Origin: Goodfellowiella coeruleoviolacea
GTDB taxonomy: Bacteria; Actinomycetota; Actinomycetes; Mycobacteriales; Pseudonocardiaceae
Direction of reading: 5' to 3'
Assembly (NCBI RefSeq): GCF_024171785.1
Contig: NZ_JAMTCK010000020.1
Coordinates: forward strand, 80,843 to 144,842
Length of the DNA stretch: 64,000 nucleotides
Numbering within the stretch: position 1 is the first letter of the stretch; each line of letters starts with the position of its first letter. Positions 22,985 to 31,700 of this stretch are shown here, one piece after another. The notes beneath the pieces were generated by a model that was not told the origin of the DNA, did no database searches, and was given only the letters and a program-made list of their open reading frames with translations. A program made the position numbers and the translations under genes.

Positions 22985-24349
22985 ATGAAGACTGTGTGGA
23001 CCCGACGGATCGCCGCTCTCGCGGTGGCGGGCCTCGCCACCGCGACGGTGGCCTGCGGCACCGGCAGCTCCGGTGACCAGACCGCCGACGGGAAGATCAG
23101 GATCACGGTCAACGGCCAGCCGCCGCAGACCCAGGAGTTCGAGCGCAGGATCTTCGACGAGGACATCGCCGAGTTCGAGCGCACCCACCCGGACATCGAC
23201 GTCGAGCCGCACGAGGGATTCATGGATCCCAAGGTGTTCTCGGCCAAGCTCGCCGGCGGCCAGCTGGAGGACGTCTACTACGTCTACTTCACCGACCCGG
23301 CCCAGATCATCGCGCGCCGCCAGGCGGCGGACATCACCGACGCGGTCAAGGACCTGCCGCACGTCACCGACATCCAGCCCGCGCTGCTGGACAACTTCCG
23401 CGACGCCAACGGCAAGCTCTACGGCCTGCCCACCGCGAACTACTCGATGGGCCTGCTCTACAGCAGACCGCTGTTCCAGCGCGCCGGCCTCGACCCGGAC
23501 CACCCGCCCACCACCTGGGAGGAGGTCCGCGCGGCGGCCAAGAAGATCAGCGACCTGGGCGGCGGCGTGGTCGGCTACGCCGACTACAGCAAGAACAACC
23601 AGGGCGGCTGGCACTTCACCAGCTGGATGTACTCGCTCGGCGGGCAGATCGCCCGCAGGGACGGCGAGACCTGGAAGGCCGACTTCAACAACGACAAGGG
23701 CCGCGCCGCCCTGACCTACCTGCGCCAGATGCGCTGGGACGACAACTCCATGGGCAGCAAGCAGCTGCTGGAAGCGGCCGACGTGCAGCGGATGATGGGC
23801 GCCGGCCAGCTGGGCATGTACCTGGCCGCGCCGGACAACGTGCCGGTGCTGGTCAAGCAGTTCGGCGGCAACTACGCCGACTACGGCCTGGCCGGGCTGC
23901 CCGGCGGCAAGGGCACGCTGCTCGGCGGCGAGGGCTACATGATCAACCCCAAGGCCAGTCCGGCGAAGATCAAGGCGGGCCTGACCTACCTCCAGTGGAA
24001 GTACCTCAACCCGGACCGGTTCGACTCGTTCGTCAAGCGGTTCGCCGACGGCGGCCAGCCGGTCGGCCTGCCGGCCCAGCCCACCCCGGACATCTGGCAG
24101 GGCGCCGTGCGCGAGCAGCAGGAGCGGGTCAAGGCCAGCTACGCCAACGTGCCGGCGCAGAACTACGCGCCCTACCTGGCCAGCGCGACCACCGTCAAGG
24201 GCAGCATCGAGCCGCCCAACGCCCAGCAGGTCTACGCGGCGCTGGACAGCCTGATGCAGGCCGTGCTCACCGACCAGGGCGCGGACATCACCACCCTGCT
24301 GACCGAGGCCGAGTCGAAGGTCAACAATGCCCTCGCCCAGATCAGGTGA
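22985..24349 (+). CDS. ABC transporter sugar-binding lipoprotein
   Basis: 454 residues from ATG 22985 with AGAGGCGG upstream. An N-terminal lipoprotein signal ends in the lipobox TVACGTG (Cys at about residue 19-21). The rest is a family 1 solute-binding protein: ITVNGQPPQTQEFERRIF, FSAKLAGGQLEDVYYVY, YGLPTANYSMGLLYS and the ATTVKGSIEPPNAQQVYAAL end. It would capture an oligosaccharide on the outer face. First gene of an operon with two permeases that follow with overlap or short gaps. No ATPase gene is present, so a shared MsiK-type ATPase is likely, as in many actinobacteria. Confidence 0.94.
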   Translation: MKTVWTRRIAALAVAGLATATVACGTGSSGDQTADGKIRITVNGQPPQTQEFERRIFDEDIAEFERTHPDIDVEPHEGFMDPKVFSAKLAGGQLEDVYYVYFTDPAQIIARRQAADITDAVKDLPHVTDIQPALLDNFRDANGKLYGLPTANYSMGLLYSRPLFQRAGLDPDHPPTTWEEVRAAAKKISDLGGGVVGYADYSKNNQGGWHFTSWMYSLGGQIARRDGETWKADFNNDKGRAALTYLRQMRWDDNSMGSKQLLEAADVQRMMGAGQLGMYLAAPDNVPVLVKQFGGNYADYGLAGLPGGKGTLLGGEGYMINPKASPAKIKAGLTYLQWKYLNPDRFDSFVKRFADGGQPVGLPAQPTPDIWQGAVREQQERVKASYANVPAQNYAPYLASATTVKGSIEPPNAQQVYAALDSLMQAVLTDQGADITTLLTEAESKVNNALAQIR

Positions 24350-25334
24350 GCTGCTGGCGCACACCGGGGTGCGCCCGACGACCGGCGGCGCCCCGGTGCC
24401 CGACCCCGCCGGGGGCCCGGCCGGAGCCGCCGCCGTGGACAGCGCCCGGTTGCGCCGCCGGGCCCGGCTGCGGCGGCGGATCACCGAGAACCTGACCGCC
24501 TACGGGCTGCTGTGCGCGGCGCTGGTGGTGTTCGCGCTGTTCTCCTGGTACCCGATCGTGCGCGGGCTGCTGCTCAGCTTCCAGCAGGTCGACTTCGTCA
24601 ACGCGGCCACCTGGGTGGGGCTGGACAACTTCGTCCGGCTCTTCGACGACCCGCTGTTCGGCGTGGCCTGGCGCAACACCCTGCTGTTCACCGCGCTGGC
24701 CCTGCTGCTGGGCTTCGCCGTGCCGTTCGCGGTGGCCGTGCTGCTCAACGAGCTGCGGCACGCCCGCGCGTACTTCCGGCTGGTGATCTACCTGCCGGTG
24801 ATGCTGCCGCCGGTGGTCACCGCGCTGCTGTGGAAGTGGTTCTACGACCCGGGCCCGGGCCTGTTCAATGGCGTGCTGGGCGCGGTCGGCCTGCCCGGCG
24901 GGCAGTGGCTGGACTCGTCGAGCACGGCCATGCTGTCCCTGGTGCTGGTGTCCACCTGGGCGAACATGGGCAGCACCACGCTGATCTACCTGGCCGCGCT
25001 GCAGACCATCCCGGGTGACCTCTACGAGGCGGCCGAACTGGACGGCGCCGGCGTGTGGCGGCGGCTGTGGCACGTGACCGTGCCGCAGACCAGGTTCGTG
25101 CTGCTGGTGCTGCTGCTGTTGCAGGTGGTGGCGACCATGCAGGTGTTCACCGAGCCGTACGTGATGACCGGCGGCGGCCCGGACGACTCGACCGTCACGG
25201 TGTTGCTGCTGCTCTACCGGTACGCGTTCGTCTACAACGACTTCGGCATGGCCAGTGCGATGAGCCTGCTGCTGTTCGTCGCGCTCGGCGTGTTCTCCGC
25301 GTGCTACGTCCGGCTCACCAAGTCGACCGACTAG
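24327..25334 (+). CDS. ABC sugar transporter permease, MalF-like
   Basis: 335 residues from ATG 24327, overlapping the binding-protein gene by 23 bp; GAAGG lies 6 bases upstream. A soluble N-terminal leader of about 50 residues precedes six helices. The EAA loop is EAAELDGAGVWRRLWHVTVP (residues ~234-253), the contact to the ATPase. YLPVMLPPVVTALLWKWFYD is typical of UgpA/MalF-type permeases. It pairs with the next gene to form the membrane channel. Confidence 0.94.
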   Translation: MPSPRSGELLAHTGVRPTTGGAPVPDPAGGPAGAAAVDSARLRRRARLRRRITENLTAYGLLCAALVVFALFSWYPIVRGLLLSFQQVDFVNAATWVGLDNFVRLFDDPLFGVAWRNTLLFTALALLLGFAVPFAVAVLLNELRHARAYFRLVIYLPVMLPPVVTALLWKWFYDPGPGLFNGVLGAVGLPGGQWLDSSSTAMLSLVLVSTWANMGSTTLIYLAALQTIPGDLYEAAELDGAGVWRRLWHVTVPQTRFVLLVLLLLQVVATMQVFTEPYVMTGGGPDDSTVTVLLLLYRYAFVYNDFGMASAMSLLLFVALGVFSACYVRLTKSTD

Positions 25335-25347
25335 GGAGGTCCGTCCC

Positions 25348-26232
25348 ATGACGGAGGCATCCGCGCGCACCATCGTGTCACCGGCGCAGCTGCGCACCCG
25401 GCGCGGCCGGATCACCTACTGGTCGGTGTTCGCGCTCGCGCTGGTCGGCTTCACCCTGGCGTTCCTGTTCCCGCTGTACTGGGCGGTGACCGGGGCGATG
25501 AAGTCACCCAGCGAGCTGGCCAGGGTGCCACCGACGCTGCTGCCCGACGAGTGGCACCCGGAGTCCTACGCGCAGGCCTGGGACCAGATGGACCTGGCCG
25601 GCTACTTCCTCAACACGCTGGTGGTGGCCGGCGGCGCGTGGGCGGTGCAGCTGGCCGTGCAGATCCCGGCCGCGTTCGCGCTGTCCAAGCTGCGCCCGGT
25701 GTTCGGCAACGCGGTGCTCGGCCTGATGCTGCTGACGCTGATGCTGCCGGCCTCGGCGCTGCTGGTGCCGACCTACCTCACCGTCACCGACGTGCCGCTG
25801 GTGCACGTCAACCTGCTCAACTCGCCGGCCGCGATCTGGCTGCCGGCCGCGGCCAACGCCATGAACATCTACCTGCTCAAGCGGTTCTTCGACCAGATCC
25901 CGGCCGAGCTGGTCGAGGCGGCGCGCATCGACGGGGCCAGCACCGTGCGCGTGCTGGTGCGGATCATCCTGCCGATGTCCCGGCCGATCCTGGCGGTGGT
26001 GTCGATCTTCACGGTGGTGGCCGCGTGGAAGGACTTCATCTGGCCGCTGCTGGTGCTGCCCGACCCGGCCAGGCAGACGCTGAGCGTGCTGCTCCAGCGG
26101 GTGGCCATCGACATGCCGCTCAACCTGCTGGTGGCCGGCATGGTGCTGGCCAGCGTGCCGATGATCGCGCTGTTCGTGGTGGCCCAGCGGCACATCCTGG
26201 CCGGCCTGGCCGCCGGCAGCCTCAAGGGCTGA
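25348..26232 (+). CDS. ABC sugar transporter permease, MalG-like
   Basis: 294 residues from ATG 25348, with AGGGAGG at ideal distance and 13 bases after the previous stop. Six helices, the N-terminal LFPLYWAVTGAMKSPSEL and the EAA loop EAARIDGASTVRVLVRIILP (residues ~189-208) identify the MalG/UgpE-type subunit, ending RHILAGLAAGSLKG. Second half of the importer heterodimer. Confidence 0.95.
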   Translation: MTEASARTIVSPAQLRTRRGRITYWSVFALALVGFTLAFLFPLYWAVTGAMKSPSELARVPPTLLPDEWHPESYAQAWDQMDLAGYFLNTLVVAGGAWAVQLAVQIPAAFALSKLRPVFGNAVLGLMLLTLMLPASALLVPTYLTVTDVPLVHVNLLNSPAAIWLPAAANAMNIYLLKRFFDQIPAELVEAARIDGASTVRVLVRIILPMSRPILAVVSIFTVVAAWKDFIWPLLVLPDPARQTLSVLLQRVAIDMPLNLLVAGMVLASVPMIALFVVAQRHILAGLAAGSLKG

Positions 26233-26242
26233 CCACGCCGGC

Positions 26243-26282
26243 TCCCCCGACGATCCCTCCCCGACGATCCCTCCCCCGACGA
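26243..26282. repeat. C-rich short tandem repeat
   Basis: TCCCCCGACGATCCC is repeated about 2.7 times (units of 15, 14 and 11 bases) in the 89-bp gap between the second permease and the alpha-glucosidase gene. Confidence 0.75.
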
Positions 26283-26321
26283 GCGCTGATCCCCGCCGAC
26301 TCCCCGACCGAAGGGACACCC

Positions 26322-27983
26322 GTGAGCACCTCCGAGGGCCCGTCCACGCCGTGGTGGCGCACCGCCGCCATCTACCAGGTGTATCCGCGCAGTTTCGCCG
26401 ACGGCAACGGCGACGGCGAGGGCGACCTGGCCGGCATCCGCGCCCGCCTGCCGCACCTGGCCGAGCTGGGGGTGGACGCGGTCTGGTTCACCCCCTGGTA
26501 CCCCTCGCCGCAGGCCGACGGCGGCTACGACGTGGCCGACTACCGCGACATCGACCCGCGCTTCGGCACCCGCGCCGAGGCCGAGCAGCTGATCGGCGCG
26601 GCCCACGCGCTGGGCCTGCGGGTGATCGTGGACATCGTGCCCAACCACTGTTCGCACCAGCACCCGTGGTTCACCTCGGCACTGGCCGCCGGGCCGGGCT
26701 CGCCCGAGCGGTCGCGGTTCTGGTTCCGCCCCGGCCGCGGCCCGGACGGCGAGCGGCCGCCGAACAACTGGCAGTCCCGGTTCGGCGGGCCGGCCTGGAC
26801 CCGGGTGACCGAGCCGGACGGCAGCCCCGGCGAGTGGTACCTGCACCTGTACAGCGCGGAACAGCCCGACCTGAACTGGGACAACCCGGACGTGCGCGCG
26901 GAGTTCGAGGACGTGCTGCGGTTCTGGCTGGACCGGGGCGTGGACGGGCTGCGCATCGACGTGGCCGACGGGCTGGTCAAGGACCCGGCCCTGCCCGACG
27001 TGCCCGACCCGGTGGACGAGACCGACCTGCCCTACTCCGACCAGGAGGGGCTGCACGAGATCTACCGGTCCTGGCGCAAGATCACCGACAGCTACCCGGG
27101 TGACCGGGTGCTGGTCGGCGAGATGTGGCTGCCCGACCTCCGGCGCACCACCCGCTACCTGCGCCAGGACGAGCTGCACTCGGCGTTCAACTTCGACTTC
27201 CTGGTCTGCCCGTGGGACGGGGACCGGTTCCGCGCGGTGATCGACAAGACCCTGCGGGAGCACGAGGCCGTGGGCGCGCCGGCCGCGTGGGTGCTGTCCA
27301 ACCACGACGTGACCCGGCCGGTGACCCGCTACGGGCGCGCCGGCGACACCGGCTTCACCTTCGCCGACCGCCGGCACGGCACCCCGGTGGACCGCGACCT
27401 GGGCACCCGGCGGGCCAGGGCGGCGGCGCTGCTGGCCATGGCCCTGCCCGGCGGGCTGTACGTGTACCAGGGCGAGGAACTCGGGCTGTGGGAGATCGAG
27501 GACATCCCCGACGAGCTGCGCCAGGACCCGGTGTGGGCGCGCACCCGGGGTGCCGACCCCGGCCGGGACGGCTGCCGGGTGCCCATGCCCTGGTCGGGCA
27601 CTGCCCCGCCGTTCGGGTTCAGCCCGGAGGGGGCCACCCGGTCACCGTGGCTGCCGCAGCCGGCCGAGTGGGCCGGGTACACCGTGGCGGCCCAGCAGCA
27701 GGACCCGGACTCGGTGCTCGCGCTGTACCGGGCGGGGCTGCGGCTGCGCCGCACCGAGCCCGCGCTGCGCACCGGGCGGCTGCGCTGGCTGGACCAGCCG
27801 GACGGGGTGCTGGCGTTCACCCGCGACCCCGGTTTCGCCTGCCTGGTCAACTTCTCCGACCGGCCGGTGCCGTTGCCGGCCGGCCAGCGGCTGCTGCTGG
27901 CCAGCTCGCCGCTGGTGGCCGGGGCGCTGCCGGCCAACACCACCGCGTGGCTGCACACCACTGTGGACGGTCAGGCCAGCTGA
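26322..27983 (+). CDS. GH13 alpha-glucosidase
   Basis: 553 residues from GTG 26322, with GAAGGGA upstream. The GH13 barrel is complete: WWRTAAIYQVYPRSFADGNG at the start, VDIVPNHCS, the nucleophile D213 in GLRIDVADG, acid/base E267 in VGEMW and the third acid D329 in SNHDV. Absence of a signal peptide places it in the cytoplasm. The QGEELGLWEIEDIPDELRQD region is typical of actinobacterial oligo-alpha-glucosidases (AglA-like). It would cut imported oligosaccharides to glucose, acting on alpha-1,4 or other linkages. The gene follows the permeases in the same operon. Confidence 0.95.
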   Translation: MSTSEGPSTPWWRTAAIYQVYPRSFADGNGDGEGDLAGIRARLPHLAELGVDAVWFTPWYPSPQADGGYDVADYRDIDPRFGTRAEAEQLIGAAHALGLRVIVDIVPNHCSHQHPWFTSALAAGPGSPERSRFWFRPGRGPDGERPPNNWQSRFGGPAWTRVTEPDGSPGEWYLHLYSAEQPDLNWDNPDVRAEFEDVLRFWLDRGVDGLRIDVADGLVKDPALPDVPDPVDETDLPYSDQEGLHEIYRSWRKITDSYPGDRVLVGEMWLPDLRRTTRYLRQDELHSAFNFDFLVCPWDGDRFRAVIDKTLREHEAVGAPAAWVLSNHDVTRPVTRYGRAGDTGFTFADRRHGTPVDRDLGTRRARAAALLAMALPGGLYVYQGEELGLWEIEDIPDELRQDPVWARTRGADPGRDGCRVPMPWSGTAPPFGFSPEGATRSPWLPQPAEWAGYTVAAQQQDPDSVLALYRAGLRLRRTEPALRTGRLRWLDQPDGVLAFTRDPGFACLVNFSDRPVPLPAGQRLLLASSPLVAGALPANTTAWLHTTVDGQAS

Positions 27984-28019
27984 CCCCGTCCGGCCACTGC
28001 GGACGGTCGAGCCACCCGC

Positions 28020-28079
28020 GCACCGACACCCGCGACCGCACGCGTCCACTGTGGACGTCCAGGCCGCGGGTGTCGGTGC
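28020..28079. terminator. Nested inverted repeat between GH13 and GH87-like genes
   Basis: GCACCGACACCCGCG (28020-28034) is perfectly complementary to CGCGGGTGTCGGTGC (28065-28079). The 30-base loop itself contains the palindrome GTCCACTGTGGAC (28044-28056). The structure sits 36 bp after the GH13 stop and 160 bp before the next gene, so it may separate transcript levels. Confidence 0.6.
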
Positions 28080-28150
28080 CGGACATCCCCGGCCCGGACA
28101 TCCCCGACTCGGCCCGGCCGCCCTCGACCCGGGTGGCCACCGAGCCCGCT

Positions 28151-28201
28151 CCCCCACCGAACCCGATCCCCCACGGAGCCCGATCCCCCACGGAGCCCGA
28201 T
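28151..28201. repeat. Three 17-bp tandem repeats
   Basis: CCCCCACGGAGCCCGAT occurs three times head-to-tail (28151-28167 with two or three changes, then two exact copies at 28168-28184 and 28185-28201), just upstream of the GH87-like gene. Confidence 0.85.
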
Positions 28202-28241
28202 CCGCCGCCAGCCAACCGAATCCAGAAAGGTGGGTGTCCCC

Positions 28242-30527
28242 GTGATCCCCATCCGCGCTCGCCGCACCGGCACACAACCACCACCACCGCGCCGGTCCGG
28301 CGCCCGCGCCGCGGTGGCCACCGCGGCCGCGGCCGTCACCGCGCTCGCCCTCGCCAGCCCCACGGCCCCCACGGCCCTCGCGGCCGAGCAGGCCACCGGT
28401 CAGGCGGCTGGCGGTCCCAGTGCCGCCGCGTGCCCCACCTCGGTCAGCGGCGGCGCGACCGTGCCGTTCCGCACCTACGAGGCCGAGTGCGCCAGCCACA
28501 CCGGCTCGGCCATCGGCCCGGACTTCACCCAGGCCAGCCTGGCCTCGGAGGCGTCCGGCCGGCAGGCCGTGCAGCTGTCCGCGCCGGGCCAGCACGTCGA
28601 GTTCACCCTGGCCGCGCCGGCCAACTCGATCAACGTGCACTACAGCGTCCCGGACGGGCGCAGCGGCACGCTGTCGGTGTACGTCAACGGGACCAGGCTG
28701 GCCAGCCGGCTCACCCTGACCTCGCGGCACAGCTACATCGACACGCCGTGGATCACCGGCGCCAAGACGCACAACTTCTACAGCGACGTCCGGCTGCTGC
28801 TCGGCCGCGACCTCGGTGTCGGCGACCGGGTGCGGCTGCAGGTGGACTCCGGCGACACCGCCACGCCCTACACCATCGACCTCGCCGACTTCGAGCAGGT
28901 CGGCGCGGCCGGCACCCGGCCGGCGAACTCGGTGTCGGTGACCGACTTCGGCGCCACCCCCGACGACGGCGGCGACGACAGCAACGCGTTCCGCCAGGCC
29001 ATCAGCGCGGCCCGGGCGCAGTCCCGCGAGGTGTGGGTGCCGCCGGGCCGGTTCGAGATCCCCACCTCGCTGCAACTGGACCAGGTCACCGTGCGCGGCG
29101 CCGGCCAGTGGTACACGGTGCTGCACGGCAACAACGTGTTCCAGAACAGCGGCGTGACCGGCAACATCAGGCTGCACGACTTCGCGGTGTTCGGGGACGT
29201 GACCGAGCGCAACGACGGCAGCCCGGACAACGCCTACCACGGCTCGTTCGGCGCCAACTCGGTGGTGTCCGGCCTGTGGATCCAGAACACCAAGTGCGGG
29301 CTGTGGCTGATGAACGGCGCCACCAGCAACCTGGTGGTCGAGAACAACCGCATCCTGGACGTGCTGGCCGACGGCATCAACTTCGACGGCAACGTGCGCG
29401 ACTCGGTGATCCGCAACAACTACCTGCGCAACACCGGTGACGACGCGCTGGCGCTGTGGTCAAACGGCTCCCCCAACGTCGGCAACTCCATCCTGAACAA
29501 CACCGTGGTGTCCTCGACGCTGGCCAACGGCATCGCCGTCTACGGCGGCACCAACAACACGGTGAGCGGCAACCTGGTGCGGGACACCAACGCGCTGGGC
29601 GGCGGCATCCACGTGGCCAACCGGTTCAACGCCACCCCGCTGTCCGGGACGGTCAAGCTGGACAACAACGTGACCCTGCGGGCCGGCGCGCTGGACCCCA
29701 ACTGGAAGTTCGGCGTTGGCGCGCTGTGGTTCGACGGGCGGGACTCCGCGTTCAGCGGGGTCAGCATCACGGTGACCAACTTCCGCGCGGTGGACAGCCC
29801 CTACGAGGCGATCCAGTTCATCGACGGCGGCGGCACCGGCAAGCCCATGCAGGGCGTGACCGTCAACGGCGCCAGCATCGAGGGCACCGGCACGTTCGCC
29901 GTGCAGGCGCAGACCACCGGCACGGTCACGCTCAACAACGTGACCGCGACCAGGGTCGGCGTGGTCGGCACCTACAACTGTCCCTTCCCGACCGACCGCG
30001 CGCCGATGGTGTTCACCGGCAGCGGCAACTCCGGGCTGACGCCCACCTGGACCGACTGCACCAGCTGGCCGCCGCCCAACTCGGGCCCGCCGACCCAGCC
30101 CGGCACGGGCAGCAACGCGGCCAAGGGCCGGCCGGTCACCGCCAGCGGCTCGCAGGGCGGCTACCCGCCGGGCAACGCGGTGGACGGCAACGCCGACACC
30201 TACTGGGAGAGCACGAACAACGCGTTCCCGCAGACGCTCACCGTCGACCTGGGCGAGCCCACCAGCGTCAACAAGATCACCCTGAAGCTGCCGCCGTCCT
30301 CGTCCTGGGGCACCCGCACCCAGACGGTGACCATCGCCGGCAGCACCGACGGCGGCGGCTACTCGACCATCGTGGCCGCGCGCGGCTACACCTTCGACCC
30401 GGCCACCGGCAACACCGCGTCGGTGTCCTTCGGCGCCACCAGCCCCCGGTACGTGCGGTTGACCTTCACCGCCAACACCGGCTGGCCGGCCGGCCAGCTC
30501 AGTGAGCTGGAGGTGCTGCGCAGCTGA
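28242..30527 (+). CDS. Secreted GH87-like mycodextranase/alpha-1,3-glucanase with C-terminal discoidin domain
   Basis: 761 residues from GTG 28242; an in-frame GTG at 28230 is an alternative, and GAAAGG precedes. After a Sec signal (to about residue 48), a carbohydrate-binding-like domain (YEAECASHTGSAIGPDF, residues ~76-92; DLADFEQVG) leads into a right-handed beta-helix (VTDFGATPDDGGDDSNAF at ~235, repeated NNxLxN turns, GINFDGN, NTGDDALALWSN). The domain order and HGSFGANSVVSGLWIQNTK region match GH87 enzymes, which cut alpha-1,3 or alternating alpha-1,3/1,4-glucan of fungal walls. Residues ~628-761 are an F5/8 type C (discoidin) binding domain. Last gene of the locus; it would feed the importer. 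GH87 assignment is by recall of family pattern. Confidence 0.85.
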   Translation: MIPIRARRTGTQPPPPRRSGARAAVATAAAAVTALALASPTAPTALAAEQATGQAAGGPSAAACPTSVSGGATVPFRTYEAECASHTGSAIGPDFTQASLASEASGRQAVQLSAPGQHVEFTLAAPANSINVHYSVPDGRSGTLSVYVNGTRLASRLTLTSRHSYIDTPWITGAKTHNFYSDVRLLLGRDLGVGDRVRLQVDSGDTATPYTIDLADFEQVGAAGTRPANSVSVTDFGATPDDGGDDSNAFRQAISAARAQSREVWVPPGRFEIPTSLQLDQVTVRGAGQWYTVLHGNNVFQNSGVTGNIRLHDFAVFGDVTERNDGSPDNAYHGSFGANSVVSGLWIQNTKCGLWLMNGATSNLVVENNRILDVLADGINFDGNVRDSVIRNNYLRNTGDDALALWSNGSPNVGNSILNNTVVSSTLANGIAVYGGTNNTVSGNLVRDTNALGGGIHVANRFNATPLSGTVKLDNNVTLRAGALDPNWKFGVGALWFDGRDSAFSGVSITVTNFRAVDSPYEAIQFIDGGGTGKPMQGVTVNGASIEGTGTFAVQAQTTGTVTLNNVTATRVGVVGTYNCPFPTDRAPMVFTGSGNSGLTPTWTDCTSWPPPNSGPPTQPGTGSNAAKGRPVTASGSQGGYPPGNAVDGNADTYWESTNNAFPQTLTVDLGEPTSVNKITLKLPPSSSWGTRTQTVTIAGSTDGGGYSTIVAARGYTFDPATGNTASVSFGATSPRYVRLTFTANTGWPAGQLSELEVLRS

Positions 30528-30553
30528 CGCGCCGGCTGAGGTGACGGCACACC

Positions 30554-30586
30554 GGCGGCCCCTGTCCGAAGTGGACGGGGGCCGCC
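30554..30586. terminator. Bidirectional terminator between convergent genes
   Basis: GGCGGCCCCTGTCC (30554-30567) pairs with GGACGGGGGCCGCC (30573-30586) over 14 bp with a single G-T wobble and a 5-base loop. It lies 27 bp after the GH87-like stop and 14 bp after the stop of the convergent aldo/keto reductase. Confidence 0.85.
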
Positions 30587-30599
30587 GCGCGCACGCGGA

Positions 30600-31571
30600 T
30601 CAGGCCACGCCCTCCGGGGAGGCGCCGAGGATCGGCACGGCGTCCGCGGTGAGTTCGTCGATGCGGGCCAGGTCCTCGGCGGTCAGCTGCACGTCCGCGG
30701 CGGCGGCGCTGGCCGCGATGTTGGCGCTGCTGCGGGCACCCACGATGGCCACGTGCACGCCGGGCTGGGCCAGCACCCAGGCGATCGCCAGCTGGCTGAC
30801 GGTGATGCCGCGCTGCTCGGCGAACTCCGCCAGCCGCCGCACCACGGCCAGGTTGCGGCGCAGCGCGTCCCCGGTGAACGCGCTGGAGCGGCTGCGCCAG
30901 TCGTCCGCCTCGAACGTGCTGTTCTCGTCGAAGTGGCCGGTGAGCAGACCGCTGGCCAGCGGGCTGTAGGCGAGCACGCCGATGTTGTGCGCCCGGGTGT
31001 AGGGCAGGATCTCGGCCTCGATGCCCCGGCGGAACAGGTGGTAGGGCGGTTGCAGCGTCTCCACCGGACGGATCTCGGCGAACGCGCCCATCTGCGCCAC
31101 GTCGTAGTTGGACACACCGACGTGCCGGATCTTGCCGGCGTCCACCAGTTCCTGCAACGCGGTGGCGGTCTCCTCGGCCGGCACCTTCGCGTCCGGCCAG
31201 TGCACCTGGTACAGGTCGATGGTGTCGACGTCCAGGGCGCGCAGGCTCTCCTCCACGCCCTGGTGCAGGAAGGCCGCGGACGCGTCCCGGCCGCCGCCGT
31301 TGGGCCGCACCCCGCCCTTGGTGGCGATCACCACGCTGTCCCGGTCGCCGGTGATCTCCTTGCGCAGCGCGCGACCCAGGATGCGCTCGGACGCGCCGAA
31401 GCCGTAGGCCTGTGCGGTGTCGAAGAAGTTGATGCCCAGATCCCGCGCGTGCCGGATCGCGTCGATGGCGGCGTTCTCGTCGAACGACCCCCAGCCGCCG
31501 CCCAGCTGCCAGGTGCCGTAGGCGATCCGCGAAACCTGTAAGCCGGTCGCGCCGAGAGCGGTGGTCTTCAT
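30600..31571 (-). CDS. Aldo/keto reductase
   Basis: 323 residues from ATG 31571. The AKR barrel is clear: MKTTALGATGLQVSRIAYGT, catalytic Asp and Tyr in FFDTAQAYG (residues ~49-57), Lys in VVIATKGG (~82) and His in LYQVHWP (~120), plus GVSNYDVAQM and the NADPH-binding IVGARSSANI near the end. It reduces aldehydes or ketones with NADPH in the cytoplasm; physiological substrate unknown. Monocistronic, convergent with the glucan locus. Confidence 0.95.
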   Translation of the reverse strand: MKTTALGATGLQVSRIAYGTWQLGGGWGSFDENAAIDAIRHARDLGINFFDTAQAYGFGASERILGRALRKEITGDRDSVVIATKGGVRPNGGGRDASAAFLHQGVEESLRALDVDTIDLYQVHWPDAKVPAEETATALQELVDAGKIRHVGVSNYDVAQMGAFAEIRPVETLQPPYHLFRRGIEAEILPYTRAHNIGVLAYSPLASGLLTGHFDENSTFEADDWRSRSSAFTGDALRRNLAVVRRLAEFAEQRGITVSQLAIAWVLAQPGVHVAIVGARSSANIAASAAAADVQLTAEDLARIDELTADAVPILGASPEGVA

Positions 31572-31700
31572 GAGTGGCGTGCTCCTCAGTGCCGTCCGTG
31601 GTGCTGGCGGCTCGGCCGCCGCCAGCCTCGCAACCAGCATTGTCGTCAACCCGCCACCCGCGCGGTCAGCGCGGGGCCGCCGTCCGGGAACCGCAGCGCT

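Noticed and set aside
21656..24484. 942-codon minus-strand open frame across LacI and the binding protein
   Set aside because: Antisense shadow; the plus strand carries the helix-turn-helix, lipobox and binding-protein motifs.
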